Shown here: in pieces, positions 16,545-26,206 of the stretch
How the letters are laid out: each line of letters opens with the position of its first letter
Position numbering within the stretch: the stretch's first letter is position 1
Assembly: GCA_021773075.1 (NCBI GenBank)
Contig: JAJFKT010000002.1
Location: 62,001-126,000, forward strand
Source: Woeseiaceae bacterium
Lineage (GTDB): Bacteria; Pseudomonadota; Gammaproteobacteria; Steroidobacterales; Woeseiaceae
Length of the DNA: 64,000 bases
Direction: 5' to 3'
Position numbers and translations under genes: made by a program
Notes under the pieces: generated by a model
Databases searched by the model: none
Seen by the model: the letters and a program-made list of their open reading frames with translations, nothing else
Told to the model about the DNA's origin: nothing

Positions 16545-16637
16545 GATCGCATGAGTAATTCCTTTTACCCAAATGTTCAGCGCTGATTCAGTGACGTGGG
16601 GTCTTAATAGAGTCGTAACGTGCAGGAGGGCATGATA

Positions 16638-17432
16638 ATGAAGACTCAGACTAAGAAATTCGACTCTATTTTATTTGTGTCGGTCGCGCTGTTGATATTT
16701 GCAGCGGCGAATACCGTTCGTGCTGACGAATCCTCGGAAGCTCGAATTAGTAGTACATCGCAAGGGCAGGGAATTCAGCGTGGTGGCGTGGGTGGCGGTG
16801 ACGTGTCACACGACGAGTTCGAACCTCTGCGAATCGCTGGTGATAGACGTAATTCCAGCAGAGGCGGTAAGCAGCATAGTTCATCAGCTGGCACGTCCAA
16901 ATCTGGTCCGCTTACAAACTCAGCACCGGCGAACGTCGATTTCTGGATTTACGATGCAGATGTAGTGCTTTATTCAGATTTGGACCGCGATGGATACTTC
17001 ACCGGAATCGATCTCGCTTTTGACGCGGACACCGTCTTTGGCTCGGCAGATGTTTATGCTGTTATCTATCTGAGCTACGAGCTCGGCCCGTGGAATGAGT
17101 ATGCATCGACCGATGACTTTACGATATTTGGCGCATCGAGTAGTGACGAGTACTTCATTGAGACCGATCTGGTCGCGGGTTACCTGACGGGCGAATACGA
17201 TATCCTGATCGAGCTGTTTGATACCTTTGATGGTGAGTTCGTTGCGAGTTTCGGACCTGATGATTCATCCAAGCTTGCACTGTTGCCGCTGGAAGATGTA
17301 GCAAGAGATACGCCACCGGGCACGACAACAGTCGTAGTTACCGAGGGCGGCGGTGGCTCGTTGAGCCTGATGGCCTTGATCGCTCTTTTCGGTTTCGTAC
17401 TGGTTCTACGTCTAAGGGAAAGCCGCTCCTAG
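16638..17432 (+). CDS. choice-of-anchor H-like surface protein with GlyGly-CTERM-like tail
   Basis: About 264 residues starting at ATG 16638, eight bases after AGGAGG (the ATG at 16632 is too close to it). A signal peptide ends near NTVRA. A Gly/Ser-rich low-complexity region follows, then a domain with VDFWIYDADVVLYSDLDRDG and repeated acidic Tyr-rich strands. The C-terminus is GGGGSLSLMALIALFGFVLV followed by LRLRESRS: Gly-rich stretch, one helix, basic tail. This is the GlyGly-CTERM sorting pattern processed by rhombosortase. The protein probably reaches the surface by type II secretion. Its TAG shares the palindrome CTAG with the stop of the convergent RND gene. Confidence 0.65.
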   Translation: MKTQTKKFDSILFVSVALLIFAAANTVRADESSEARISSTSQGQGIQRGGVGGGDVSHDEFEPLRIAGDRRNSSRGGKQHSSSAGTSKSGPLTNSAPANVDFWIYDADVVLYSDLDRDGYFTGIDLAFDADTVFGSADVYAVIYLSYELGPWNEYASTDDFTIFGASSSDEYFIETDLVAGYLTGEYDILIELFDTFDGEFVASFGPDDSSKLALLPLEDVARDTPPGTTTVVVTEGGGGSLSLMALIALFGFVLVLRLRESRS

Positions 17433-20400
17433 GCCCCAAGTACATGCGCGCCGCCTTGACGGGCTGTGCGCATGACCTTTCTCCCCCAGGCGGCGAGGCT
17501 GTCGAAATAGATGTAGAGCGCCGGTACAACCAACAGCGACACCACGGTCGAGAAGGCCAACCCGCCGATGATTGCGCGGGCCATAGGGTAGTAAGGTGGT
17601 CCGTCGCCACCCACCTGCGTTGTACCCATCGCGAGTGGTGTGAGTCCTACGATTGTTGTAGCAACCGTCATCAGGATGGGACGCAGGCGATCGCGACCAG
17701 CGATGACAATGGCCTTATCTCGTGAGATGCCTTCCTGGCGCAGATTGTTGATATGGTCGACCAGCACGATACCGTTGTTTACGACGACACCGATCAAGAT
17801 CATGATGCCAATCATTGCCATGAACGAAAACGTCGTCCCGGTCGCCGCGAAGAACAGGAAAACACCGAAAATCGAAAACACGATTGAGCCCAAAATAATC
17901 GAAAACGGCAATATCAAAGATTCAAACAGGGCCGCCATAACCAGGAAAATACACGCAACGCCGAGGACAATATTGGTTGCCATCATGTCGGCGGTTTCGT
18001 CCTGTCGCTCAAAGCCGCGACCTTCCTTCCACGAGTAACCGGGTGGCAACTCGATTTGCTCCATAACGCTATTGACACGTGGGCGAACATCTTCGGCGCT
18101 GACATCCGCTTCGAGATTGGCGGACAGAATAACCGCAGTTTGCCGGTCAGTACGTCGAATCGTGTCTGGTGAGCGACCAATATGCAGCGAAGCGACCGCA
18201 CCGAGAGTGATACGGCGGCCATCAGGCGTATAGAGTGGCAGATTTGAGAGTTGCTCTATGCTTTGCTTGTCACTCTCCCTGAACGCCATTCGAACTGCGA
18301 TTTCTCCGCTATCGTCGCGAAACTCGCGCAGAATCTGACCGCGCATGGCGATACTTATTGATTGGGCTATCGCCTCCGCAGACAAACCGACATTAGTTGC
18401 ACGGGTTCGGTCGATTATTACCCGAACTTCTTTGTTGCCAGACTCACCATCACTGCGGACATCCTTAAGCCCTTCGACCGACGTCAGGATGCGTGCGACA
18501 TCGAGTGCAAGATCATTCAGAATTTCAGTTGAGTCACCGCTGATTTGAACGGTAAAGCCGTCGCCACCGCCTTGCTGATCGAACGAGAAGCTTGGTTTTC
18601 CCAGCGCAATCTGTGGCAGTTCACTTTCAATGAGGGCGATGACCTCCTTCGTGGATAATGTCGCGTCATCCTTGTCTGTGAGAAGAATGGTCGACTGCGC
18701 CACCCCCTGTTCAAAGTAGCTGTAGACGGAGCGAATATTAAACTCCTCTTGTCTTGAGTACAGGTAATCCTCGATCTTATTGACACTTTGCTCAACGCGC
18801 TGCAGCGAATGCTGTCCCTCTATGTGATAAGGCATGTGGAGTCGTCGACCAACATCCTGAGGAAACATGTCGAATTTTACGAGATCAAAAATCATCGGAC
18901 TCATACCTACCGCGCATACCAGCGCGATTCCCACGCCAGTCCACCAACGGTGTCCGATAATCCACTCCAGACTGGCGGTATAACGCGTAGTCAGTCGGGA
19001 CATCCACGCTCCTTCCTTGGGTTGTGGCGGAACCGAAATACGCGCGGCCAGCATCGGCACAAGCGTTTGTGCGATCAATAAGGACGCGATCAGAGCAACA
19101 ATGATCGTAATCGCGACATGGGTCAGGAAGATCGTGATATCGGTCTTGGCACCGAAAATCATCGGTGCGAAAACAATGATCGTTGTCGCAGTACCGGCGA
19201 TGACGGCGAGTCCAACCTCCTTGACCCCGTTGATGGTTGCTTCGTGCGGCTGGTCGGGGTGTTCCTCGCGATGTCTGAAGATACTCTCGGTGACCACCAC
19301 CGCGTTGTCGACCAGCATGCCCACAGCCAGCATCAATCCCATCATTGACAGGATGTTTAATGAAAGACCGGCGAAATACAGCGCGCCCAGGGTGATCATG
19401 AGCGAAAACGGTACCGATGCAGTGACAATCAATGTTGTCGTTACCTGCCGCAAAAATAAATACAGAACGAAAATCGCGAGCAAACCGCCCAGCGCACCAG
19501 CACTCAGGAGGTCGCCAAGTGACTCGCGGACACTGTCGCCCTGATTATCCAGAGAAAAAATATTAATGCCGTTCATCTGTGGCAATTTGCCAATTTTCTC
19601 GACTTCGGCGATTACTTTATCGGTGACGTCGACCAGGTTGGCACCCGTTGATTTGCTGATAGCGACACCGATAGCGTATTGCTGATCGAGATGTCGACCG
19701 TAGTCTCTTTCTGGCGTGATTTGTTCGACGTCGGCAACGTCTCTGAGCCGGAGACCCGAATCATTGACGACCAGCTCGCGAATTTCGTCGACATTCTCGA
19801 ATTCACCACTGGGACGCACCGCAAATCGTTGATCACCGGCTGTGATTTTGCCGGCGCTGACCGCGAAGTTGTTACTTGTCAGGAGATCACGGATACGCGC
19901 TATATCGATGCCGTGAGCGGCGAGCTGATCGGGCTTTAGCAGAATTCGAATTTCCCGGGCGTCGACGCCCTGCAACTCCACTCGCGAAACGCCTTCAATG
20001 CGTTCCAGACGTCGCGTCAGCAGACGATTCAGCATCTCATAACTGTTCGATAAATCGCGTTCGGAAGAGATCCGTAGCTGCAACACCGGTTGGTCACCCA
20101 ACGATCCGGTGAAAATCAGAATCCGCTGTACGTCATTTGGCAAAAGGTGGCGGATACTGTCGACCTTCGCGCGGGCTTCAATGCCTTTGGCACCCATCTG
20201 CTCGTCCCACTCGAACTGCAGGAAGAGCTGTGACTGGCCTTCATCGGAGGCCGAGAACATTTGCTCGACGCCGGACAATGTTGCAAGCGCTTCTTCGATC
20301 GGCCGCGTTATCAGCCGCTCGACTTCCTCAGGCGTTGATCCGGAATACGGTATCTGAATAAAGATGCCCGGGAACTCGATGTCCGGAAATTTTTCGAGTG

Positions 20401-20497
20401 GCAAAAGGCGCGACGCCAGTAGTCCGATCAGCGATAGTGCGACAAAAATAACAACCGTTGTGACGGGGCGACGAAGTGCGAGCTCGGTATGCCTCAT
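17429..20497 (-). CDS. RND efflux pump inner-membrane subunit (last gene of operon)
   Basis: 1022 residues, AcrB/MdtB-like plan: TM1 near the N-terminus (VTTVVIFVALSLIGLLASRL), porter domain 1, TM2-6, porter domain 2, TM7-12. TM4 carries GMLVDNAVVVTESIF: the first relay aspartate of AcrB-type pumps is kept, the second position is Asn. It overlaps the upstream RND gene by ATGA, so two different RND subunits are made together, as in MdtBC, where a heteromeric trimer forms. Substrate unknown. Its C-terminus ends with a basic tail and abuts the convergent surface-protein gene. Confidence 0.85.
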   Translation of the reverse strand: MRHTELALRRPVTTVVIFVALSLIGLLASRLLPLEKFPDIEFPGIFIQIPYSGSTPEEVERLITRPIEEALATLSGVEQMFSASDEGQSQLFLQFEWDEQMGAKGIEARAKVDSIRHLLPNDVQRILIFTGSLGDQPVLQLRISSERDLSNSYEMLNRLLTRRLERIEGVSRVELQGVDAREIRILLKPDQLAAHGIDIARIRDLLTSNNFAVSAGKITAGDQRFAVRPSGEFENVDEIRELVVNDSGLRLRDVADVEQITPERDYGRHLDQQYAIGVAISKSTGANLVDVTDKVIAEVEKIGKLPQMNGINIFSLDNQGDSVRESLGDLLSAGALGGLLAIFVLYLFLRQVTTTLIVTASVPFSLMITLGALYFAGLSLNILSMMGLMLAVGMLVDNAVVVTESIFRHREEHPDQPHEATINGVKEVGLAVIAGTATTIIVFAPMIFGAKTDITIFLTHVAITIIVALIASLLIAQTLVPMLAARISVPPQPKEGAWMSRLTTRYTASLEWIIGHRWWTGVGIALVCAVGMSPMIFDLVKFDMFPQDVGRRLHMPYHIEGQHSLQRVEQSVNKIEDYLYSRQEEFNIRSVYSYFEQGVAQSTILLTDKDDATLSTKEVIALIESELPQIALGKPSFSFDQQGGGDGFTVQISGDSTEILNDLALDVARILTSVEGLKDVRSDGESGNKEVRVIIDRTRATNVGLSAEAIAQSISIAMRGQILREFRDDSGEIAVRMAFRESDKQSIEQLSNLPLYTPDGRRITLGAVASLHIGRSPDTIRRTDRQTAVILSANLEADVSAEDVRPRVNSVMEQIELPPGYSWKEGRGFERQDETADMMATNIVLGVACIFLVMAALFESLILPFSIILGSIVFSIFGVFLFFAATGTTFSFMAMIGIMILIGVVVNNGIVLVDHINNLRQEGISRDKAIVIAGRDRLRPILMTVATTIVGLTPLAMGTTQVGGDGPPYYPMARAIIGGLAFSTVVSLLVVPALYIYFDSLAAWGRKVMRTARQGGAHVLGA

Positions 20498-23400
20498 TTT
20501 CTGTCCATCAGTGAGTAAACGACCGGTATCACGACCAGAGTCAGAAATGTCGAAACTGTCAGTCCGCCTATCACAGTAATAGCCATAGGCGTTCGCACTT
20601 CAGACCCCTCGCCAAAACCCATGGCCATCGGCAGGAGTCCAAGAGTCGTCGTTAACGATGTCATCAGGATGGGCCTTAATCGAGCCGAACCGGCTTCCAT
20701 GATCGCTTCAAGACGCTGCTTGCCTTGTTCGCGCAGCTGGTTGATCAGGTCGACCAGTACGATCGCATTATTGACGACGATACCGGCGAGCATAATGACA
20801 CCGATGAAAGCGACGATATTGACCGTCGTACCCGTTATGAACAACGCGAGCACCGCACCGACGAGGGCAAGAGGAATTGTGAACAGGATGACGAATGGAT
20901 GTATGAGCGATTCAAACTGTGAGGCCATTACCAGATAAACGAGGAAAACGGCCAGCGCCAACGCGAACTGCATCGACTTGAAGGAGTCTTGCATTTCCTC
21001 ACTTTGCCCGGACACCATCGCGGTAATTCCGTTCGGCATAGGTGTTTGGCTTAGAATCACGCCAGCCTCAGTGGCTGCTGCGCCAAGATCACCGTAAGCG
21101 AGATTCGCAGATATGATTGCAACACGTTCCTGAGCGACGCGACGAATTTCTGCCGGACCTTGCGAAACAATGACATCGGCCACCGCATCAAGCGTCACGG
21201 GTCGGTCGGATGTAGGGTTAACGATTAGATGGCGGATTTCCTCAATGCTTGATTGGCGCGTGTCGACACTGCGAACGAGAACGTCGATTTTCTTATCGCG
21301 CCACGTGTAACGTGTTGCCAATTCACCTCGAACATTCGCGACAACACCGTTCGCGATATCGCGAACAGCGAGGCCGAGCTTAGCCGCGCGTTCCTGATCG
21401 AATACGATTTGAATCTCAGGATTACCGCGCTCGATCGTTGTCTTAATATCCGTGAATCGATCGGATTCCGACATCGCTTTCACAACTGCATCGCTAACGT
21501 GCCCCAGGTTTGCCAGGTCATAGCCAGAAATTTCTATCTGCAGTGGGCTCGCGAACGACATCAGCGATGGACGAGTGAATTCATATTGCACGCCGGGTAT
21601 CGAAGACAGCTCAGCACGCATCGCTGCCATAGTTGCGTCCTCAGCATCGCGACCAACGCCGTCTTTTAGCGCGATACTCAGTGTGCCGGTATTGTCCCCC
21701 GCATCGACTGGATTCGCATCGAGCCTGTTACCGGTGCCTGCAACTGAATAATTAAGTTCTACTGCATCGATTTCCGCCGCAGACCGTTGCGCCGCCTGGA
21801 TGGCCTTATCGGTTTCTGCCAAAGGCATGCCCGGCGGTAATCTAAGGTCAACGTTAAATTCGCCCTGAGACAGTTGCGGTATTAGTTCCGTGCCGAGTCT
21901 TGGCACCAGCGCCATTGTGGAAATGAACAGCGTTGTCGATATGATGATTACCGCGCCGCGGTGCAGCAGCGACCAACGCAATACGCCAGGGTAAACGGCA
22001 GCGACAGCTCTATAGAATTTTTGCAGGATCCAGGTCGGAATCCACAAAAACACCCACGTGATCCAGCTGAGTCCTTTGAACAAAAGCTTTAGAATTCGCA
22101 CGAGACCAACCACAGCGTAGGTAATGATGCGGACCACGAATGCGGCGATACGCTTCAGAAACCGCACAAAGCGGAATTTCGATTCGACGGTAGGGACGCC
22201 GTCATCCTCGGCCGAACCTTCGTAACGGCCGGGCGCGCCGAGCGACGCCAACATCGGAATCAGGGTAAGCGCGACGAGCAAGGAAAACAGCAAGGCAAAG
22301 GTGACGGTTAGGGCCTGATCCTTAAATAACTGTCCTGCGATACCGCTTATGAAAATCATGGGAAAAAACACTGCAACTGTTGTCAAGGTTGCAGCAACGA
22401 CGGCGGAAGCAACCTCTGCCGTGCCATTCTTGGCGGCCTCAGTAATCCCCTGGCCCTGCTCCTTCTTGCGAACGATATTTTCAAGAACGACGATCGAGTT
22501 GTCGACCAGCATGCCCACAGCAAGCGCTATGCCACCGAGCGACATGATGTTTAGCGATATGTCGTTCGTGTACATCAACAGGAATGTTCCGATCACCGAA
22601 ACGGGAATTGCAATACTGACGATAGTCGTTGCACGAGCGTCGCGAAGGAAACCATACAAAACGAATATCGCGATTACACCGCCCAGAATTGCCGCCAAAC
22701 GCACATCCGAGACTGCGGCAGAAATAAAGGTCGACTGATCGTAAATTGGAACTAATTCGATTTCGGCGGGGAGAGACTCACGCAAGCGTTCCAGTCGTCG
22801 AGCAATCCGCTCCGCGACCTGCACAGTATTGGCATCGCCTTCTTTATAGACTGCGAGTTCGACTGACTCTTGCCCTTTAACTCGCGTTATCGCTTCGCGA
22901 TCTTTGTATCCGCGCTCTACGGTCGCGACGTCACGCAAGTAAACTGGCCGATCGGCGACATAGGCAACGATAGCGTCGCGAAATTCATCCACGTCCTGAA
23001 ATTCATTAAGTGTGCGAACGAGAAAGCGCTGATTACCTTCTTCAAGGCGCCCACCGGAGAGGTTGACATTTTCTGATCGAATACGCTCCGCGATCTGCCC
23101 GATGCTCAAACCCAGTTGGGCGAGCTTCTGCTGATCAACCCGAATTTGTATTTCATCCTCGAGTCCGCCACTTACTTTTACGGCAGCGGTTCCTTCCTCC
23201 GCCTCAAGTTCCGCCTTGATTCGATCTTCGGCCAATCGGCGCAGCGACTTGAGTTGCGCTTCGGCGGACTCATCTGTCGCCTCAGTCTTGTTTAGCAAAC
23301 CAAGGCGGACAATGGGTTCGGACGACGGATCGAATCGCAATAATAATGGGCGACTCGCCTCCAGAGGCAGAAACAGGATATCGAGTTTTTCTCTGACATC

Positions 23401-23721
23401 GATACCCGCCATGTCCATGTCGGTACCCCAGAGAAACTCGATCGTGACATCGGACTGCCCTGACCGTGAAACTGATCGTACAAGCCGCACGTTTCGGACG
23501 ACCCCGACCGCCTCCTCAACGGGCTTACTGAGAAGGTTTTCTATCTCAACCGGTGCCGCGCCCGTCAACTCCGTACGGATTGTCAAAGTGGGATACGAAA
23601 TGTCCGGCAGTAGGTTCAGATTGAGTCGTGACAGGGAAACCATGCCAAAAAGCACGATTGCCGTCATAAACATGACGATCGTTACGCGGCGCTCTGTTGC
23701 GATCTCGATAAGGCGCCGCAT
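20494..23721 (-). CDS. RND efflux pump inner-membrane subunit with extended central loop
   Basis: 1075 residues with the twelve-helix RND layout; TM4 reads GMLVDNSIVVLENIV (Asp-Asn instead of Asp-Asp). Between TM6 and TM7, about residues 495-580, there is an extra segment rich in hydrophobic and basic residues (KFRFVRFLKRIAAFVVRII, then KGLSWITWVFLWIPTWIL), longer than the amphipathic helix of AcrB. It is coupled to the adaptor upstream by TAATG and to the second RND gene by ATGA. A role as one half of a heteromeric pump is inferred from the gene order. Confidence 0.85.
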   Translation of the reverse strand: MRRLIEIATERRVTIVMFMTAIVLFGMVSLSRLNLNLLPDISYPTLTIRTELTGAAPVEIENLLSKPVEEAVGVVRNVRLVRSVSRSGQSDVTIEFLWGTDMDMAGIDVREKLDILFLPLEASRPLLLRFDPSSEPIVRLGLLNKTEATDESAEAQLKSLRRLAEDRIKAELEAEEGTAAVKVSGGLEDEIQIRVDQQKLAQLGLSIGQIAERIRSENVNLSGGRLEEGNQRFLVRTLNEFQDVDEFRDAIVAYVADRPVYLRDVATVERGYKDREAITRVKGQESVELAVYKEGDANTVQVAERIARRLERLRESLPAEIELVPIYDQSTFISAAVSDVRLAAILGGVIAIFVLYGFLRDARATTIVSIAIPVSVIGTFLLMYTNDISLNIMSLGGIALAVGMLVDNSIVVLENIVRKKEQGQGITEAAKNGTAEVASAVVAATLTTVAVFFPMIFISGIAGQLFKDQALTVTFALLFSLLVALTLIPMLASLGAPGRYEGSAEDDGVPTVESKFRFVRFLKRIAAFVVRIITYAVVGLVRILKLLFKGLSWITWVFLWIPTWILQKFYRAVAAVYPGVLRWSLLHRGAVIIISTTLFISTMALVPRLGTELIPQLSQGEFNVDLRLPPGMPLAETDKAIQAAQRSAAEIDAVELNYSVAGTGNRLDANPVDAGDNTGTLSIALKDGVGRDAEDATMAAMRAELSSIPGVQYEFTRPSLMSFASPLQIEISGYDLANLGHVSDAVVKAMSESDRFTDIKTTIERGNPEIQIVFDQERAAKLGLAVRDIANGVVANVRGELATRYTWRDKKIDVLVRSVDTRQSSIEEIRHLIVNPTSDRPVTLDAVADVIVSQGPAEIRRVAQERVAIISANLAYGDLGAAATEAGVILSQTPMPNGITAMVSGQSEEMQDSFKSMQFALALAVFLVYLVMASQFESLIHPFVILFTIPLALVGAVLALFITGTTVNIVAFIGVIMLAGIVVNNAIVLVDLINQLREQGKQRLEAIMEAGSARLRPILMTSLTTTLGLLPMAMGFGEGSEVRTPMAITVIGGLTVSTFLTLVVIPVVYSLMDRK

Positions 23722-24830
23722 TACTCGTCTTCCTCAGTTGGCGTGCTCGTGTCGACGGCGGTGTTCTCGTCCTGAGGTGCATTGATGACGACGACCTTCG
23801 CTTCGTTCTTAAGTCCGACGTGACCAACGGTAATCACTTTATCGCTATCGACCAGTCCCTCGGTAATTTCGACCAAGCCGTCACTGCTGAATCCGGTTTG
23901 GATGTTCTTGCGAATTCCCACGCCATCCTCAACGATAAAAACTGAAAGCTCGCCGCCCCGCTCAATGATCGCGCTACGCGGAATCTGTAATACTTTCTCG
24001 TGCATATCGAGAACAATGCTTATACGCCCAAACATGCCGGGTTTGATACGTCGTTCCGCGTCGTGTATTTCGATCGTGATTTTGAATGTACCGGTTTGTG
24101 GGTCGACTACCGGGCTGACCCGCGTCACTGCGGCCTCGAGCGCTGGGCCGGGCAGCGCATCGATTTCAATACGTGCTGGCTGGCCTGCCACGATTTGTCG
24201 AAATTCGCGCTCAGGTACGAACATATATGCGACCAATGGATCCAGGCTCGTTACCCGATATACCGGGTCGCCAGTCTTGATCGTGTTGCCAAGCTTTATG
24301 TAGCGCTCCGAGATGACGCCGCTGATCGTGGCACGAATCTGTGTGTAATCCAGTTCGAGGCTGGCCAGATTGTAGGACGCCTGTAGCGCCTGTAGATCGT
24401 ATTGAATTCTCTCGAAGTCCCCCTCGCTGATGAGCCCCCTTTCCTGCAACTCCCTGTTGCGTGCGAAGTCTCGCTGCAGTTTCTGCAAACGGGCTTTTGA
24501 TTCGTTGAGTTCCAGCCGGAGTCGTTCTCCGTCCAGCGATGCGAGGATTTGATCCTTAGCGACCATGTCGCCCTCTTCGGCATGCAACTCACGTACTTCG
24601 CCATCTACTTTCGCGATCACATCGGCTTCCGCGAACGCTTCGATGGGTGCAGTGCCCGTGTAGGTCGCATAGATGTCGCTGCGTACCGGCGATTCGGTTT
24701 CAACAGGAACAGCAAGAACTTCAAGCTCTTCTTCCTCGCTGGTCTCTTCGTCGACCTGGTCGCCTTGTTGGCAGGCCGCGAGCAGAAAAACGCAGGCGAA
24801 CGCTGTCAAGCCAGTGCGAAATAGCTTCAT
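23721..24830 (-). CDS. RND periplasmic adaptor lipoprotein (second of two tandem)
   Basis: 369 residues. Lipoprotein signal MKLFRTGLTAFACVFLLAAC (cysteine at 20), then an acidic stretch and the membrane-fusion-protein order: barrel-sandwich strand (VDGEVRELHAEEGDMV), coiled coil (LRLELNESKARLQKLQ, YDLQALQASYNLASLEL), returning lipoyl half (RATISGVISERYIKLG) and beta-barrel. It links an RND pump to an outer-membrane channel. It is clearly paralogous to the adaptor just upstream: both have RSDIYATY, LDGERLRLE and YDLQ-LQA-Y at matching places. TAATG junction with the RND gene. Confidence 0.85.
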   Translation of the reverse strand: MKLFRTGLTAFACVFLLAACQQGDQVDEETSEEEELEVLAVPVETESPVRSDIYATYTGTAPIEAFAEADVIAKVDGEVRELHAEEGDMVAKDQILASLDGERLRLELNESKARLQKLQRDFARNRELQERGLISEGDFERIQYDLQALQASYNLASLELDYTQIRATISGVISERYIKLGNTIKTGDPVYRVTSLDPLVAYMFVPEREFRQIVAGQPARIEIDALPGPALEAAVTRVSPVVDPQTGTFKITIEIHDAERRIKPGMFGRISIVLDMHEKVLQIPRSAIIERGGELSVFIVEDGVGIRKNIQTGFSSDGLVEITEGLVDSDKVITVGHVGLKNEAKVVVINAPQDENTAVDTSTPTEEDE

Positions 24831-24892
24831 TGATTTATCCCCTTATGCTCTTGCAACGGTCATGTTTTCTCTCGACCATGGCAGGAATTAGA

Positions 24893-25978
24893 TCAGCCGG
24901 CAGTTTGGCCCGGGTCTGTCGCACTGGCGAGCACCTTGCTGCCATCACGGAGCCCGGACTGACCGACGACGACGACTTGTTCATCGTCTTGAAGACCGCT
25001 AAGAATTTCTATGCGATCACCGTCTTCAATTCCGGTTTGCACAATTCTGCGTACAACCTCGCCGTTACGGACGACGTAGACAGCGGTTTCCGAATCTTCA
25101 TTCACAATGGCGTAATTCGGAACCAACAATGCGTTGCTGTGCTTCTCGTAGGCGATCGTGAATCGTCCGAACATTCCGGGTGCGAGGTCACCTTCTGAGT
25201 TATCGATAATTGCTGTCGCGCGGAAGCTACCATTGCGGGTGTCTATCGTCGGGCTGATTCGTGCAATCGTTGCCGAGTATTCGCCACCGGGCATTGATGC
25301 GACGCTCAGCGTCGCTGAGTAGCCGGCTTCGAACTTTGCAAGTTCGGCCTGCGGAATCTGTAAATAGGCAAGCAACTCTGAAGTATCTGTAATTTGGAAA
25401 GCAACCTGACCCGAACTCAGGTTCTCGCCCGGCTTGATGTTTCGCGAGGAAACAACGCCTGAAATAGTTGCGCGAATATTCGAGTAGTCGTAGGTAAGAC
25501 GCTTGAGTTCGTAAGTAGCCTGTAGCGACTGTAAATCGTATTTCAAACCTTCAAACATTGCAGTACTAACGAGACCACGTTCATGCAGGTCCGTATTGCG
25601 CTTGTATTCCTTTTTGGCTCGAACGAGATTTGCCTCGGCGGCGAGCATTTCCAGGCGTAGGCGTTCGCCGTCGAGTTTGGCGAGAATCTGACCGGCCTCT
25701 ACTCGATCGCCTTCTTCTACGGCAAGCTCCACAACTTCGCCGGCAACGCGGGCTATAACTGGCGCGTCGGCATCTGATGCGATTGACGCGGTCGCTGCGT
25801 AAGTGGCGTAAATATCCGATCGAGAGGGCATTGCTATTTCTACTGGTACCGGGGTGGCCGCCTGCACCATTTTGTCATTCGTGACACTGGCTTCGCCCGT
25901 TCCACAGCCGGAAATCACTACGGAAGCGGCCAATACAGTAGCCGTCAGGGTGGCAGAAATCAGAATTGAAGTTTTCAT
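24893..25978 (-). CDS. RND periplasmic adaptor lipoprotein (first of two tandem)
   Basis: About 361 residues from ATG 25978 (MKTSILISATLTATVLAASV, lipobox SGC); an upstream in-frame start at 26038 falls within the predicted promoter. The fold follows the adaptor plan with VAGEVVELAVEEGDRV, a coiled coil including YDLQSLQATYELKRL, and RATISGVVSSRNIKPG. It is a tandem paralogue of the next gene, 62 bp away. Two adaptors for two RND subunits suggest a mixed pump, or alternate adaptors. First gene of the four-gene operon. Confidence 0.85.
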   Translation of the reverse strand: MKTSILISATLTATVLAASVVISGCGTGEASVTNDKMVQAATPVPVEIAMPSRSDIYATYAATASIASDADAPVIARVAGEVVELAVEEGDRVEAGQILAKLDGERLRLEMLAAEANLVRAKKEYKRNTDLHERGLVSTAMFEGLKYDLQSLQATYELKRLTYDYSNIRATISGVVSSRNIKPGENLSSGQVAFQITDTSELLAYLQIPQAELAKFEAGYSATLSVASMPGGEYSATIARISPTIDTRNGSFRATAIIDNSEGDLAPGMFGRFTIAYEKHSNALLVPNYAIVNEDSETAVYVVRNGEVVRRIVQTGIEDGDRIEILSGLQDDEQVVVVGQSGLRDGSKVLASATDPGQTAG

Positions 25979-26010
25979 GTTTCGTTTTAGCCAAGTTGGT
26001 GTTGTAGTGA

Positions 26011-26038
26011 AGTATAACACTAGATCGGTATAACGCAA
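26011..26038 (-). promoter_or_regulatory. candidate promoter of the four-gene efflux operon
   Basis: On the minus strand TTGCGT (26038-26033) and TATACT (26016-26011) are 16 bp apart. GTTATAC occurs twice as a direct repeat, one copy ending in the -10 box, which could be a regulator site. A visual call only. Confidence 0.35.
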
Positions 26039-26109
26039 CCAGGGACTTCACAGTTAGTCTGCTCATGTCTAGATTACGAATAAAATCATCGAGTTAGTGC
26101 TTTAGCCTT

Positions 26110-26130
26110 GAGTGACCAGCGTGGTCACTC
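26110..26130. repeat. perfect 9-bp inverted repeat between the two efflux operons
   Basis: GAGTGACCA-GCG-TGGTCACTC is an exact palindrome with a three-base centre. It lies downstream of the first RND gene and about 75 bp upstream of the -35 box of the next operon. No T run follows on either strand, so an operator is as likely as a terminator. Confidence 0.5.
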
Positions 26131-26206
26131 GACTATTAGATGCACGAACAGCTGATTTGGATCTTTTTCCGGAGCGTTCTCTCCCGCGGAGTTCGCGGGC
26201 TACGCG

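Noticed and set aside
23216..23785. 189-residue ORF antisense to the RND and adaptor genes
   Set aside because: Low-complexity Arg/Ser composition typical of antisense frames in GC-rich genes.
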